Both the position numbers and the translations under genes were made by a program. Under the pieces are notes generated by a model. It saw only the letters and a program-made list of their open reading frames with translations. It ran no database searches and had not been told where the DNA came from. A DNA stretch of 32,298 nucleotides, from contig NZ_BSFQ01000063.1 of assembly GCF_027922425.1 (NCBI RefSeq), positions 1 through 32,298 of the forward strand, given 5' to 3'. Positions 22,296-29,068 of this stretch are shown in pieces (position 1 is the stretch's first letter; each line of letters opens with the position of its first letter). Source of the DNA: Pseudonocardia halophobica (GTDB lineage: Bacteria; Actinomycetota; Actinomycetes; Mycobacteriales; Pseudonocardiaceae).

Positions 22296-23852
22296 ATGAC
22301 CGGCACCCTCTACGGGGTGGGCCTCGGCCCCGGCGACCCCGACCTCGTCACGATCAAGGCCGCCCGGCTCATCGGCGCCGCGGACGTGATCGCCTACCAC
22401 TCGGCCCGGCACGGCCGCTCGATCGCCCGCCGGATCGCCGAGCCGCACCTGCGCGGCGACCAGATCGAGGAGCCGCTGGTCTACCCGGTGACCACGGAGA
22501 CCGTCGACCACCCGGGCGGCTACCAGGGCGCGATCGACGAGTTCTACGCCGAGGCCGCCGAGCGGCTGGCCGCGCACCTCGCCGCGGGCCGGGACGTGGT
22601 GCTGCTGGCCGAGGGCGACCCGCTCTTCTACGGCTCCTACATGCACATGCACAAGCGGCTGGCCGGCCGGTTCCGCGCCGAGGTGGTGCCCGGCGTGACG
22701 TCGGTGAGCGCCGCCGCGGCCGCGCTCGGGCAGCCGCTGGTGGAGCGGGACGAGATCCTGACGATCCTGCCCGGCACGCTGCCCCGCGAGGTGCTGGCCG
22801 AGCGGTTGCGCGCCACCGACTCCGCGGCCGTCATGAAGCTCGGCCGGACCTTCACGACCGTCCGCGAGGCCTTCGCCGACGCGGGCAAGCTCGGCCGCGC
22901 CCGGTTCGTCGAGCGGGCCACGATGGACGGGCAACGCACGGGCGCCCTCGCCGACATCGACCCGGAGTCGGTGCCGTACTTCTCGATCGCCGTGCTGCCC
23001 GGCGAGGTCGCCGCGAGCGTCCCCGATGACGCCGAGCAGCGGGCCGAGGCCGACGACCCCGCCCAGGTCGTGAGTGGCGATGGTCGTGATGGCGACTATC
23101 GCCACTCACAGGGGCAGGTGACCGTGGTCGGGACGGGCCCGGCGGGGCGGGACTGGCTGACGCCGCAGGTCGCAGCCGCCCTCGCCGCCGCCGACGACCT
23201 CGTCGGCTACGGCCCCTACCTCGACCGCGTCCCGCCGAACCCGCGGCAGACCCGGCACGCCAGCGACAATCGCGTCGAGGCCGAACGGGCCGCGCACGCG
23301 CTGGACCTGGCCACGTCGGGCCGCAACGTGGCCGTGGTCAGCGCCGGCGACCCGGGCGTGTTCGCGATGGCCACCGCGGTGCTCGAGGTGGCGTCGGAGC
23401 CGAAGTACCTCGACGTCCCGGTGCGCGTGCTGCCCGGGCTGACCGCCGCCCAGGCCGTCGCCGCCGCGGTCGGCGCCCCGCTCGGCCACGACTACGCGAT
23501 GATCTCGCTCTCCGACCGGCTCAAGCCGTGGGAGACGGTCGTCGACCGGCTCGTCCACGCCGCACAGGCGGACCTGGCGATCGCGATCTACAACCCGCGG
23601 TCGAAGGCGCGGCCCTGGCAGGTCGGCGCCGCCCGGGACGTCCTGCTGGAGCACCGCGCCCCGGAGACCCCGGTCGTCCTCGGGCGGGACGTCGGCGGCT
23701 CCGGTGAGCGCCTGACCATCACCACGCTCGGCGAGCTCGACCCCGAGCTGGTCGACATGCGGACGTTGGTGATCATCGGCTCGTCCACCACCCGGGTTGT
23801 GGTGCGCCACGGGCGTTCGACCGTGTTCACGCCCCGCCACTACGGCGCCTGA
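22296..23852 (+). CDS. cobIJ: fused precorrin-2 C20-methyltransferase / precorrin-3B C17-methyltransferase (CobI-CobJ)
   Basis: The 518-residue protein joins two SAM-dependent tetrapyrrole methyltransferases. The first (1-~245) is CobI: YGVGLGPGDPDLVTIKAARL, LLAEGDPLFYGSYMHMHK, VVPGVTSVSAAAAALGQPL. The second (~273-515) is CobJ: VVGTGPAGRDWLTPQ, VGYGPYLDRVP, VVSAGDPGVFAMATAV, VGAPLGHDYAMISLSDRL, IYNPRSKARPWQ. This fusion is known from mycobacteria and other actinobacteria. The linker (~246-272) contains a 40-bp palindromic repeat translated as VSGDGRDGDYRHS. The gene follows cobH without a gap and ends in a 90-bp hairpin shared with convergent cobK. Confidence 0.95.
   Translation: MTGTLYGVGLGPGDPDLVTIKAARLIGAADVIAYHSARHGRSIARRIAEPHLRGDQIEEPLVYPVTTETVDHPGGYQGAIDEFYAEAAERLAAHLAAGRDVVLLAEGDPLFYGSYMHMHKRLAGRFRAEVVPGVTSVSAAAAALGQPLVERDEILTILPGTLPREVLAERLRATDSAAVMKLGRTFTTVREAFADAGKLGRARFVERATMDGQRTGALADIDPESVPYFSIAVLPGEVAASVPDDAEQRAEADDPAQVVSGDGRDGDYRHSQGQVTVVGTGPAGRDWLTPQVAAALAAADDLVGYGPYLDRVPPNPRQTRHASDNRVEAERAAHALDLATSGRNVAVVSAGDPGVFAMATAVLEVASEPKYLDVPVRVLPGLTAAQAVAAAVGAPLGHDYAMISLSDRLKPWETVVDRLVHAAQADLAIAIYNPRSKARPWQVGAARDVLLEHRAPETPVVLGRDVGGSGERLTITTLGELDPELVDMRTLVIIGSSTTRVVVRHGRSTVFTPRHYGA
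23070..23109. repeat. 40-bp palindromic repeat inside cobIJ, copy A3
   Basis: GTGAGTGGCGATGGTCGT, then GATG, then GCGACTATCGCCACTCAC: the same element as at 102-141 and 16245-16284, with two changes that weaken the inner stem. It lies in the coding sequence at the junction of the CobI and CobJ domains and is read in frame. In RNA it would form a hairpin between the two halves. Confidence 0.85.
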
Positions 23853-23942
23853 CCCGCGAGTCGGCACCTCCGGGCGACCGACTGTGTGATCCCGGTCGAC
23901 CGGGATGCGCGACTCGGTGCCCCGGAAGTGCCGACTCGCGGG
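23853..23942. terminator. 90-bp near-perfect hairpin between convergent cobIJ and cobK
   Basis: Outer arms of 22 bp (23853-23874 and 23921-23942) match at 21 positions. They begin CCCGCGAGTCGGCAC and end GTGCCGACTCGCGGG. In the exact centre is an 18-bp perfect palindrome ATCCCGGTCGACCGGGAT (23889-23906). It starts directly after the cobIJ stop and ends 1 bp before the cobK stop, so it fills the convergent gap and would work as a bidirectional terminator without a U-tract. The outer arms carry the GCGAGTCG core seen in the cobG and cobN repeats. Confidence 0.85.
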
Positions 23943-23943
23943 C

Positions 23944-24690
23944 TCAGAGGCCCGCGACGGCCTCCTCGGGCGTGGCCACCACGGGCACGCCGGGCGGCAG
24001 CGCGGGCCGGTCGACCATCACCACGGGCACGCCGAGGGCGCGGGCGGCCGTGAGCTTGGCGGCGGTGTCCGCGCCGCCCGAGTCCTTGGTCACCAGCACG
24101 TCGACGGCGTGCTCGCGCAGGAGCGCCGTCTCGCCGTCGACGGTGAACGGGCCGCGCGCCAGGATCGACCGCATCCGCCGCGGCACGGGCGGGTCGGGAG
24201 GGTCGACCGACCGGACGAGGAACCACAGGTCCAGCTCGGCGAACGCCGCCAGGTCCTGCCGTCCGGTCGTCAGGAACACCCGCTCGCCCAGCCCCGGCAG
24301 CACCTCCGCCGCCTCGGCGAGGGACGCCACCCGGTGCCACCGGTCCCCCGGCTGCGCGGTCCAGCCCGGGCGGCGCAGGATCGTGAGCGGCACGCCGGTC
24401 TCTGCGCACGCGGCCGCGGCGTTCGCCGTCATCCCCGCGGCGAAGGGGTGCGTGGCGTCGACGACGTGCGTGACCGCCTCGCCCCGCAGGTACGCGACCA
24501 GCCCGGCGACCCCGCCGAACCCGCCGATCCGCACCTCGCCGGGCGGCAGCCGGGGCGAGCGGACCCGCCCGGCCAGCGAGGAGACGACCGAGAGCGCCCG
24601 GTCGGCCGACCCGGGCCGCGGCCCGGCGGGCTGCAGGAGTTCCGCGAGCGCCCGGCCGTCGGACGTCCCGCCCAGGATGAGTATCCGCAC
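23944..24690 (-). CDS. cobK: precorrin-6A reductase CobK
   Basis: The 248-residue NADPH-dependent reductase converts precorrin-6A to precorrin-6B. It opens with MRILILGGTSDGRALAELL. It also has GGFGGVAGLVAYLR, the conserved VVDATHPFAAGMTANAAAAC, RRPGW, FLTTGRQDL and the C-terminal VTKDSGGADTAAKLTAARAL, all CobK/CbiJ landmarks. The start is GTG 24690. No purine-rich ribosome site precedes it on this strand; instead the upstream 45 bp hold a degraded palindromic repeat. It is the third gene of the minus-strand set cobL-cobM-cobK and faces cobIJ tail to tail. Confidence 0.93.
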   Translation of the reverse strand: MRILILGGTSDGRALAELLQPAGPRPGSADRALSVVSSLAGRVRSPRLPPGEVRIGGFGGVAGLVAYLRGEAVTHVVDATHPFAAGMTANAAAACAETGVPLTILRRPGWTAQPGDRWHRVASLAEAAEVLPGLGERVFLTTGRQDLAAFAELDLWFLVRSVDPPDPPVPRRMRSILARGPFTVDGETALLREHAVDVLVTKDSGGADTAAKLTAARALGVPVVMVDRPALPPGVPVVATPEEAVAGL

Positions 24691-24703
24691 GTCAGGAGGG
24701 GTC

Positions 24704-24739
24704 GTGAGCGGCGAGTGCCGCTCTAGGGGCAGTTGTCAC
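24704..24739. repeat. degraded 40-bp palindromic repeat between cobM and cobK, copy A4
   Basis: It runs from GTGAGCGGCGAGTGCCGC through TCTAGGGGCAGT to TGTCAC. It matches the intact copy at 28723-28762 (GTGAGTGCCGACTGCCCC, then TCTAGCGGCAGT, then CGGCACTCAC) at most positions, with a few substitutions and a 4-bp loss. It overlaps the cobM stop and fills the gap before cobK. The reduced pairing suggests an old copy. Confidence 0.65.
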
Positions 24740-25479
24740 GCACGGCAGCGGGTGTCGGAGTACAGGTGGCTGTCCGGGAACTGCTCGGCCGCGAGGGCCG
24801 GGCCGACGATGATCACCGCGGTGCGCTGGATGCCGGCCTCGTGCACGGCGTGGGCGATGTCGTCGAGCCGCCCGCGCAGCACGATCTCGTGCTCCCGGCT
24901 GGCGTAGGCCACCACGGCGGCCGGGCAGTCGGCGCCGTAGGACGGCGCCAGCTCCTTCACGACCTCGTCGATGCGGTGCACGGCCAGGTGCAGCACCAGC
25001 GTGCCGCCGGCGGTGCCCAGCGCCTCCAGGGACTCACCCTCGGGCATCGGGGTGGCCCGGGCCGCGATGCGGGTCAGCGTGACGGTCTGGGCGACCGTCG
25101 GGACCGTGAGCTCGCGCCTGAGCGAGGCGGCCGCCGCGGCGTACGCCGGCACCCCGGGCGTGACGTCGTAGGGCACGCCGGCTGCGTCGAGCCGCCGCAT
25201 CTGCTCGGCCATCGCGGAGAAGACCGACGGATCGCCGGAGGCCAGCCGCGCGACGTCGAGCCCGTGCTCGTGCGCCCGCACCATCTCGTCGACGATCTCG
25301 GCCAGCGTCATCAGCGCGGTGTCGACGGTGCGGGCGTCGGGCGGGCAGAGCTCCAGCATCTCCGGCGGGACCAGCGAGCCCGCGTAGAGGCACACCGGCG
25401 AGGCCGCGACGAGGTCGCGGGCGCGGAGGGTCAGCAGGTCGACGGCGCCGGGGCCGGCGCCGATGAAGTGCACGGTCAT
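24736..25479 (-). CDS. cobM: precorrin-4 C11-methyltransferase CobM
   Basis: The 247-residue SAM-dependent methyltransferase acts on C-11 of precorrin-4. Landmarks are MTVHFIGAGPGAVDLLTLRA, CLYAGSLVPPEMLELCP, LASGDPSVFSAMAEQMRRL, YDVTPGVPAYAAAAASL, and VAYASREHEIVLRGRLDDI near the end. ATG 25479 overlaps the cobL stop (ATGA), so the two are coupled. The last codons run into the degraded repeat at 24704-24739, which may have supplied the present C-terminal residues RCRA. Confidence 0.95.
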   Translation of the reverse strand: MTVHFIGAGPGAVDLLTLRARDLVAASPVCLYAGSLVPPEMLELCPPDARTVDTALMTLAEIVDEMVRAHEHGLDVARLASGDPSVFSAMAEQMRRLDAAGVPYDVTPGVPAYAAAAASLRRELTVPTVAQTVTLTRIAARATPMPEGESLEALGTAGGTLVLHLAVHRIDEVVKELAPSYGADCPAAVVAYASREHEIVLRGRLDDIAHAVHEAGIQRTAVIIVGPALAAEQFPDSHLYSDTRCRA

Positions 25480-26702
25480 ACGTCGCAGCTCCAGATCGTG
25501 ACGGGCATGGCGGGCTTCCAGCCGAGGAACCCGCCGACGGGCTCGGCGCGCGCGACCTGCAGCCGCACCAGGGTGCCGCCGAACCGTTCGCGGGCGGCGG
25601 CGAGCGCGGCCTCGGACTCCACCGTGACGCCGTTGGCCACCAGCCGGCCGCCCGCGGGCAGGGCCTCCACGCACGCCTCGAGGACACCGTCGCGGGTGAG
25701 GCCGCCGCCGATGAACACGGCGTCGGGCGGGGGCAGGTCGGCGAGGGCCCCGGGGGCGCGCCCGGTCACGACCTGCAGCGCGGGCACGCCGAGCGCCGCG
25801 GCGTTGTGCCGGATGCGTTGCGCGCGTTCGGGATGCGACTCGACGGCGACCGCCCAGCAGGAGCGGTGGGCGCGCATCCACTCGATCGCGATGCTGCCGG
25901 CGCCGGCGCCGACGTCCCAGAGCGTCTGGCCGGGGCGCGGGGCGAGGTGGGCGAGGGTGACCGCCCGGACCTCGCGCTTGGTGAGCTGCCCGTCGTGGGC
26001 GTAGGCGTCGTCCGGCAGGCCGGGAACCTCGCCGAGCACCCGCGCGCCCGGCGCGGCGGCGCACTCCACGGCGACGACGTTGAGCGCATCGCCCTCCGGG
26101 TGCAGCCAGTCCCGCGCGATACCGGAGTACAGCCGCTCCCCCGGCCCCCCGAGCTGCTCGAGGACGGTGAGCCGGCTGGGGCCGAACCCGTCCGCGGTGA
26201 GCTGGGCGGCGATCAGCGCCGGCGAGGCGGCGCCCGCGCTGAGGACGAGGACCCGGCGGCCGGGACTCACCGAGCGGCGCAGCCGTTCGACCGGGCGGCC
26301 GACGACGCTCACCACCTCGACGTCCTCGCTCGGCCAGCCGAGCCGCGCGCAGGCCAGGGTGACCGACGACGGGTGCGGGATCACGTGCATCTGCTCGGCG
26401 CCGACGGTGCGGGCCAGCGTCGCGCCGAGGCCGAAGAACATCGGGTCGCCGGAGGCCAGCGCGCAGAGCCGCTGTCCGGCGTACTTCGCCAGCAGCCCCG
26501 GCGGCGCCGGGACCAGCGGCGACGGCCACGCCACGAGCTCGGCCTCGACCTTGCCCGCCACCAGGTCCAGCTGGCGCGGCCCACCGAGGATCACCTCGGC
26601 CGCCGCGAGGGTCTCCTGGGCCGTGCCGGCGAGCCCGGACCAGCCGTCCGCCCCGATCCCGACGACGGTGACCGCCGGCCCCTCGTGCGCACCCGTGTTC
26701 AC
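25476..26702 (-). CDS. cobL: precorrin-6Y C5,15-methyltransferase (decarboxylating) CobL
   Basis: The 408-residue enzyme joins a CbiE-type domain (TVVGIGADGWSGLAG, LCALASGDPMFFGLGATLA, GRPVERL) to a C-terminal CbiT-type Rossmann methyltransferase (LTKREVRAVTLAHLAPRPGQ, then LWDVGAGAGSIAIEW, VFIGGGLT). It methylates C-5 and C-15 and decarboxylates the acetate chain at C-12, giving precorrin-8X. The start is GTG 26702. There is no ribosome binding site before it, but TATGGT lies 8 nt upstream as a possible -10, so a leaderless message is plausible. It heads the cobL-cobM-cobK operon and is divergent from the HAD gene by 93 bp. Confidence 0.95.
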   Translation of the reverse strand: MNTGAHEGPAVTVVGIGADGWSGLAGTAQETLAAAEVILGGPRQLDLVAGKVEAELVAWPSPLVPAPPGLLAKYAGQRLCALASGDPMFFGLGATLARTVGAEQMHVIPHPSSVTLACARLGWPSEDVEVVSVVGRPVERLRRSVSPGRRVLVLSAGAASPALIAAQLTADGFGPSRLTVLEQLGGPGERLYSGIARDWLHPEGDALNVVAVECAAAPGARVLGEVPGLPDDAYAHDGQLTKREVRAVTLAHLAPRPGQTLWDVGAGAGSIAIEWMRAHRSCWAVAVESHPERAQRIRHNAAALGVPALQVVTGRAPGALADLPPPDAVFIGGGLTRDGVLEACVEALPAGGRLVANGVTVESEAALAAARERFGGTLVRLQVARAEPVGGFLGWKPAMPVTIWSCDV

Positions 26703-26795
26703 GGCTGCAGACCATACGTGGCGGCCGGGTGATCGCGGTCGGCGTCGTGGGCGGAAGCACGGCGGCGCGGGCCCGCCGGTGCGACGATCGCCGGC

Positions 26796-27452
26796 ATGGC
26801 TCCCGAGACGGTGGTCTTCGACGTCAACGAGACCCTCTCCGACCTGCGCCCGCTGGCCGAGCGGTTCAGCGAGCTCGGCGCCCCCGAGCACCTCTCGACC
26901 CTGTGGTTCGCGAGCACCCTGCGGGAGGGGATCGCGCTGGCCGCCGCCGGCGACTACCGGCCCTTCGCGGAGGTGGCCCGGGAGACCGCGCTGGACCTCC
27001 TGGCGCCCTACACCTCCGACGAGGACGCACCCGACCATGTGATCAGGGGCTTCCTCGGGCTGCCGCTGCACCCGGACGTCGCCGAGGGGGTCCACCGGCT
27101 GCGGGCGGCCGGCTCGCGGCTCGTCACGCTGTCCAACGGCTCGACCTCGGTCGCGGAGCGGCTGCTCGGCGAGGCGGGGATCCGGGACGAGTTCGAGTAC
27201 GTCCTCTCGGTCGACGACGCCGGGATCTGGAAGCCGGCCCCGGGCGCGTACGAGTTCGCCGCCCGGGTGTGCCGGAGGGAGCCCGGCGAGCTGCTGATGG
27301 TCGCCGTGCACCCGTGGGACCTGCACGGGGCCGCGCGCGCCGGGATGCGGACGGCGTGGATCGACCGGGACGGCCGGCGCTACCCCGAGCACGTGCAGGC
27401 GCCGGACCACCGGGTGCCGACGGTCGGGGCGCTGGCCGAGCTCCCGGGTTGA
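26796..27452 (+). CDS. HAD-family hydrolase, haloacid dehalogenase type II-like
   Basis: The 218-residue protein has the HAD motifs in order: nucleophile Asp9 in VVFDVNETLSDL, motif II LVTLSNGST, the lysine in SVDDAGIWKPAPGAYEFAAR, and the C-terminal VAVHPWDLHGAARAGMRTAW. The helical cap after motif I and the WDLHGA..AG segment are typical of type II (S)-2-haloacid dehalogenases, though many such proteins are phosphatases or have unknown substrates. The ATG start has no clear ribosome site. It stands alone between cobL and the IniB-like gene and shows no sign of a role in B12 synthesis. Confidence 0.85.
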   Translation: MAPETVVFDVNETLSDLRPLAERFSELGAPEHLSTLWFASTLREGIALAAAGDYRPFAEVARETALDLLAPYTSDEDAPDHVIRGFLGLPLHPDVAEGVHRLRAAGSRLVTLSNGSTSVAERLLGEAGIRDEFEYVLSVDDAGIWKPAPGAYEFAARVCRREPGELLMVAVHPWDLHGAARAGMRTAWIDRDGRRYPEHVQAPDHRVPTVGALAELPG

Positions 27453-27822
27453 GCCCCCGCACCCGATCGGGGCGCGGAACGGGGGTTCCGGGCAAGCCGA
27501 GGTCAAGAGCGGCCCGTATTCTCTCCGCCGCCGATCCGGGTTTCCTCATGCAGTCGTAAAACGGCCCGCCGAAAAGCGCTTTCCGGCGTACTCGCCGCCT
27601 TGGTGACCGGCCGTCCGGTTCCTGCCGAGAAAGGGAGTCGTCGCAGGTCACCTGAGCGGATGGAGCGTTCCGCCGCCCCGTTGTCGGAATTGCCGCACCG
27701 TCCCCGCACGGCGGCCGCGGAAACGGGGGTCCACGCCCGATCCCTTCCGCGGCCCCCGTTCCTAACGTCGTCGCCGAACCGCCCGCCGAGGGCAATTCCG
27801 CGACGACACCCGGGAGACCACC
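27453..27822. other. 370-bp intergenic region with promoter-like elements for the IniB-like gene
   Basis: No gene is supported here. The stretch is less G/C-rich than the coding DNA around it. Near the 3' end TAACGT (27763-27768) fits a -10 hexamer about 55 bp before the IniB-like start. It is preceded by an inverted repeat AACGGGGG (27722-27729) and CCCCCGTT (27753-27760) that could be an operator. TATTCT (27517-27522) is a second possible -10 much further upstream. A short frame on the minus strand at 27503-27709 lacks the usual codon bias and is not called. Confidence 0.4.
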
Positions 27823-28719
27823 GTGGCCACCACGACCCTGCTCGACCTGCTCATGAACCTGCTGCAGAACCCCGCCGAGCAGCAGGCGTTCCTCGCCGAC
27901 CCGGCCGGCTACCTCCAGGAGTGCGGGCTCGCCGACCTGTCCCCCGAGGACATCAAGGACGCGGTGACCCTCGCGGCCGACGGCCCGCACCACGACTGGG
28001 ACGGCCACGGCCACCACGAGCTGCCGCCGGCCCCGCCCGTGCACCACCACCACGACGACTCCGGCCACCACGACCCGCACACCGAGGCCGCCGACTACCT
28101 CAAGACGTACATCACCAACACCTTCGTCGACGACCGGAGGACCTTCATCGACCAGTCCTTCCACCAGGACATCGACACCCACGGCGGCGACGTCGACCAG
28201 CGCATCGACCTGCACCAGGCCAACGCCACGGGTGACGGGTCCGTCGCGGTCGGCGGCGACGACCGCGCCCCCGTCGCGACCGGCGACCACGCCGTGGCCG
28301 GCCGGGGCAACGAGGTGGTGAACGGGGACGACAACGCCGCTTCCTTCGGCTCCGGCTCGGCGGTCAACCAGTCCGGTGCCACCGCCGACCACGGCGGCGC
28401 GCTCTCCGGCACCGGCCCCGCCACCGGGAACTTCACCGACAGCAACGACCACCTGGCGAACTTCGGCTCCGGGTCGCTCGCGGACAAGGGCGGCGACGCG
28501 ACGCAGTCCGACGCGCACAACTCGACGGACAGCCACGACGACTCGCACGACGACTCGCACGACGACAGCCACGTCGACAGCGGCCACAACGACACCGACA
28601 CCCACGTGTCCGACGACCACTCGTTCACCGACGACCACACGGTCGACGACAGCCACGCGGTCGACAGCCACGCGACCGACGACCACTCGATCGACCACTC
28701 CTTCGACCTGCACGCCTGA
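27823..28719 (+). CDS. His/Asp-rich protein with IniB-like N-terminal domain
   Basis: The 298-residue protein has an N-terminal helical domain (1-~50), LLDLLMNLLQNPAEQQAFLA followed by PAGYLQECGLADLSPEDIKD. This matches the IniB N-terminal domain of cell-envelope-stress proteins in mycobacteria and relatives. The rest is acidic and low complexity. It has His clusters at ~57-82 (HHDWDGHGHHE, VHHHHDDSGHH), a central Gly/Asn/Ala region with GDGSVAVGGDD-like steps, and a C-terminal run of SHDD and DDH units (SHDDSHDDSHDDSHVDS). About 32 of 298 residues are His. Start GTG 27823 follows GGGAGA. No IniA/IniC dynamin genes are adjacent. Metal binding is suggested by composition only; the function is unknown. 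Confidence 0.75.
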   Translation: MATTTLLDLLMNLLQNPAEQQAFLADPAGYLQECGLADLSPEDIKDAVTLAADGPHHDWDGHGHHELPPAPPVHHHHDDSGHHDPHTEAADYLKTYITNTFVDDRRTFIDQSFHQDIDTHGGDVDQRIDLHQANATGDGSVAVGGDDRAPVATGDHAVAGRGNEVVNGDDNAASFGSGSAVNQSGATADHGGALSGTGPATGNFTDSNDHLANFGSGSLADKGGDATQSDAHNSTDSHDDSHDDSHDDSHVDSGHNDTDTHVSDDHSFTDDHTVDDSHAVDSHATDDHSIDHSFDLHA

Positions 28720-28722
28720 TCC

Positions 28723-28762
28723 GTGAGTGCCGACTGCCCCTCTAGCGGCAGTCGGCACTCAC
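28723..28762. repeat. 40-bp palindromic repeat, copy A5
   Basis: GTGAGTGCCGACTGCCCC, then TCTA, then GCGGCAGTCGGCACTCAC. The arms match at all but one position. It has the same length and the same GTGAGTG/CACTCAC ends as copies A1-A3 but a different inner stem, shared with the degraded copy at 24704-24739. It starts 4 bp after the IniB-like stop and precedes the end of a convergent gene, so it is placed as a two-way terminator. Confidence 0.88.
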
Positions 28763-28812
28763 GACCCCCGGTGAGCTGCGGGAACGCCTGCCCGGCCGCG
28801 GCGAGCGTGGCG

Positions 28813-29058
28813 TCAGCTCACGTCGGAGGAGTGGTCCAGGTGCGCGTAGTGCTTGGGCCGCAGCCGCATCGCGTGCACCACCCGCTCCCCCACCGGCCCG
28901 CGCTCGACCACGACCTCCAGCAGGTTGCGGTCCTGGTCCGGGCCGATGCACAGCGTCCGGCCGGGCTCCTGCGGCACCCGCCACAGCGGCGCGGCCACGA
29001 CCGCCCGGATGGCGTCGGCCGGGATGCCGTGCTTCAGCGCCCCGGGCGTGATGTCCAC
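28813..29058 (-). CDS. small hypothetical protein
   Basis: This 81-residue protein reads ITPGALKHGIPADAIRAVVA, then TLCIGPDQDRNLLEVVVE, then VVHAMRLRPKHYAHL. The pattern 'residue-ALKHG, helix, GPD..GNLLEV, HAM..RP' is familiar from small uncharacterised actinobacterial proteins, some annotated as toxin-like (BrnT-like beta folds), but I cannot assign it firmly. The start is GTG 29058, 10 bp after the ABC ATPase stop on the same strand, with no good ribosome site, so it is probably the translationally coupled last gene of the thiamine-precursor operon. No antitoxin-like partner is seen. Confidence 0.65.
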   Translation of the reverse strand: MDITPGALKHGIPADAIRAVVAAPLWRVPQEPGRTLCIGPDQDRNLLEVVVERGPVGERVVHAMRLRPKHYAHLDHSSDVS

Positions 29059-29068
29059 GCGGACCAGC

